From Alphaproteobacteria bacterium (GTDB lineage: Bacteria > Pseudomonadota > Alphaproteobacteria > Sphingomonadales > Sphingomonadaceae), in NCBI GenBank assembly GCA_005882415.1, contig VBAE01000223.1:1-15242 (forward strand): DNA of 15,242 nucleotides. Direction: 5' to 3'. Below are positions 13,687 through 15,242 of the stretch, in pieces. The position numbers and the translations under genes are program-made. Each line of letters begins with the position of its first letter. Position 1 is the first letter of the stretch. A model generated the notes under the pieces. It saw only the letters and a program-made list of their open reading frames with translations, was not told the DNA's origin and did no database searches.

Positions 13687-14848
13687 CGAGCCTGGCGACG
13701 CTTGCCTTGGGGAGCAGGAGGATAGCCTCGCCCTTGCCCTGCATTCCGCCGGCGACGAGCGCCGCCTCCTCGCCCGCCCCCCAGAAGGTGTCGAAGCGGT
13801 TGGCGCCCTTGATCGCGCCGCCGGTGTCCTGCGCCACCCAGAGACCGCTCGCCTCCGCCCGGTCGAGGTTGAGGAGGACGGGGGCGCCGAGCGGGATGAA
13901 ACGAGGATCGGCGGCGACGCTGGCGCGGGGGGTGACTGGGAGGCCGAGCGCGCCGAGCGGGCCGGCGCCGGTCAGCTCCTTGAAGAAGACGAAGCTCTTA
14001 TTCTCGCGCATGATCGCGCGGCCTTCGTCGGGATGCTCGCGGAGCCAGGCGACGATGCCCTGCATGCTGGTCTGCCCGGGGCCGAGCAGGCCGCGCTCCT
14101 TCATCAGCTTGCCGATGCCGGTATATTCGCGGCCGTTCTGACCGGCATAGCCGATGCGCATGATGCTGCCGTCGGGGAGCAGAAGCCGGCCGGAGCCCTG
14201 GATCTGGAGGAAGAAGAGCTCGATCGGATCGGCCGCCCAGGCGATTTCGAGGCCGCGGCCGGCGAGCGCGCCTTCCTCGATCTCGGTGCGGTCGAAATAG
14301 AGGGAATATTGGCCGTCGACGATGCGGCCGGTCTTGGTCTCGCCGGTGACGGGATCGGTGACGCTGAGATCGGCGGGGCGGGCGTAGATCGGAACTTCAT
14401 AGCCTGGCATGCGGGCGCGGGAGCCGCGGATCTGGGGCTCGTAATAGCCGGTGACGAAAGCGGCCCCCTCCCCCACCCGGACTCCGGCGAATTGGGCGGC
14501 GAAGAATTCGGACGGGACGACCGCGCCCATCGCTGCGTCGCAAGGCGCGCGCCAGTCGTCGGGGGTTGTGAGGCCGCTGGCGTCCTGGCGCTTCACCAAG
14601 GCGGGACAGGAGATGCGGAACGCCTGCAGCGCCCGCGCGGCACTGACCGGATCGAGCTCGGGGAGCGCGACGGCGGCGACTCCGGCTGCGATTGCGTTGG
14701 CGGGGGGCGGCGGCTTGGCCGGCTCGGTGACGGGCGGGATGGGCTTGGCGGGCGGCACCAGCCGCGGGGCGCAGCTGGCGAGCGCGACCAGGGCCAGCGC
14801 CAGGGCGCCGTGCCTCAATCTCAGAAGCTGTTTCGAATCGCCCGCCAC
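13667..14848 (-). CDS. mltA: membrane-bound lytic murein transglycosylase A
   Basis: The 393-residue lipoprotein-like enzyme cleaves the MurNAc-GlcNAc bond of peptidoglycan, forming 1,6-anhydroMurNAc. A signal peptide ends in a lipobox LASC with C26 as the lipidated Cys, followed by a Pro-rich linker. The MltA domain contains FVTGYYEPQIRGS (131-143) and FFLQIQGSGRLLL. The 3D barrel block WVAQDTGGAIKGANRFDTFWG follows, with D341 at the position of the catalytic Asp of E. coli MltA and D353 nearby. The start is a GTG at 14848; a TTG at 14818 would shorten the signal peptide, so the exact start is uncertain. It lies 39 bases after the Tim44-like gene and overlaps smr. Confidence 0.94.
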   Translation of the reverse strand: MAGDSKQLLRLRHGALALALVALASCAPRLVPPAKPIPPVTEPAKPPPPANAIAAGVAAVALPELDPVSAARALQAFRISCPALVKRQDASGLTTPDDWRAPCDAAMGAVVPSEFFAAQFAGVRVGEGAAFVTGYYEPQIRGSRARMPGYEVPIYARPADLSVTDPVTGETKTGRIVDGQYSLYFDRTEIEEGALAGRGLEIAWAADPIELFFLQIQGSGRLLLPDGSIMRIGYAGQNGREYTGIGKLMKERGLLGPGQTSMQGIVAWLREHPDEGRAIMRENKSFVFFKELTGAGPLGALGLPVTPRASVAADPRFIPLGAPVLLNLDRAEASGLWVAQDTGGAIKGANRFDTFWGAGEEAALVAGGMQGKGEAILLLPKASVARLDARPQR

Positions 14849-14887
14849 GCCCCGGCATAACCCCGGGTGCGTGCGAGAGGAAGCGGA

Positions 14888-15242
14888 TCAGGCGGCGTCG
14901 TCGGTTTCGACGAGGACCCAGTTCGGGTCCTGGCTGCCGAGCGTCCGGCGGAAAGTCCAGACGTCGTGGGTCTCGATCGCGTCGGAGAGCGATCCTGCGA
15001 CCAGCTCGCCGGCGGCATCGCGGGTGACGGCGACGATGTCGGCGTCGAAGCGGACTGTGATCTCGGCGACCCGCCCGCGAAGCTCGGCACCCTCGATCAC
15101 GGCGCGCTCGATCCCGACCAGGCGGTTGTCGAGCTTCTCGCCGGCCGCCTCGCGCTCGGAGATCGCCTGCTCGAAGGTGGCGAGAACGTCGCCGGTGACG
15201 AGGTGGCGAAGCTCTTCCTTGTCGCCCTTCCAGAAGGCGTCG
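14888..15242 (-). CDS. Tim44-like (TimA) domain protein, C-terminal part
   Basis: The start is beyond the window; 117 residues are visible, beginning DAFWKGDKEELRHLVTGDVL. This is the C-terminal Tim44 domain, related to mitochondrial Tim44 and to a nuclear transport factor 2-like fold. Typical parts are FEQAISERE, VEITVRF-type strands (here VAEITVRFDADIVAVTRD) and THDVWTFRRTLGSQDPNWVL near the end. In alphaproteobacteria this protein is a membrane-associated adaptor or import-motor relative, usually with an N-terminal membrane segment that cannot be seen here. It is the first visible gene of the tim44-like > mltA > smr block. Confidence 0.92.
   Translation of the reverse strand, partial: DAFWKGDKEELRHLVTGDVLATFEQAISEREAAGEKLDNRLVGIERAVIEGAELRGRVAEITVRFDADIVAVTRDAAGELVAGSLSDAIETHDVWTFRRTLGSQDPNWVLVETDDAA

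Noticed and set aside
13430..14860. 476-residue plus-strand frame opposite smr and mltA
   Set aside because: Antisense to two well-supported genes; Gly/Ala/Glu-rich shadow.

Overview
The window is high-GC DNA with tight gene packing, many GTGA and CTAG gene overlaps, and gene orders typical of a sphingomonad alphaproteobacterium (Sphingomonas or a close relative). The taxonomic call is an inference from protein character and gene order (Tim44-like > mltA > smr; rpmH > rnpA > yidD > yidC > engB). No rRNA, integrase, transposase, CRISPR array or phage gene was seen, so this is mostly ordinary chromosome.

Layout. Positions 3-851 hold the 3' end of a DUF11-type secreted repeat protein whose reading frame is broken twice. 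A tRNA-Leu(CAA) follows tail to tail on the minus strand, then a gene-free stretch (about 941-1270) with paired 9-base tandem repeats. Next come a secreted DUF885 metallopeptidase-like protein (+), a small three-helix membrane protein (-), a palindromic dispersed repeat of the 'LRAKRSNP' type, and the YifB/ComM-type Mg-chelatase-like ATPase (-). Divergent from yifB run a small unknown protein and a PGPGW membrane protein.

The centre (5976-9761, +) is the classic ribosome and membrane biogenesis operon: rpmH (L34), rnpA (RNase P protein), yidD, yidC and engB, with a glutathione S-transferase-like gene as its last member. Genes in it overlap by GTGA or sit a few bases apart, so translation is probably coupled. 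A cupin gene (-) and dapE (+, lysine and peptidoglycan precursor synthesis) are divergent. On the minus strand to the right end lie tim44-like (partial) > mltA > smr > a GGDEF/EAL membrane protein, which probably form one operon.

The most striking observation is at rpmH/rnpA. In the rnpA frame there is no ATG, GTG or TTG between 5976 and 6225. A normal RnpA N-terminus therefore needs either the ATG at 5976, seven bases upstream of the rpmH ATG and behind the same Shine-Dalgarno, with all of rpmH nested inside rnpA as known from Thermus, or a non-canonical CTG start. The junction also carries four 'CGGCCTGA' units spaced by multiples of three. Other points of note are a GGDEF/EAL protein whose EAL domain has lost several metal-binding residues, hairpins in the rpmH leader and over the PGPGW start codon, and the broken DUF11 gene.
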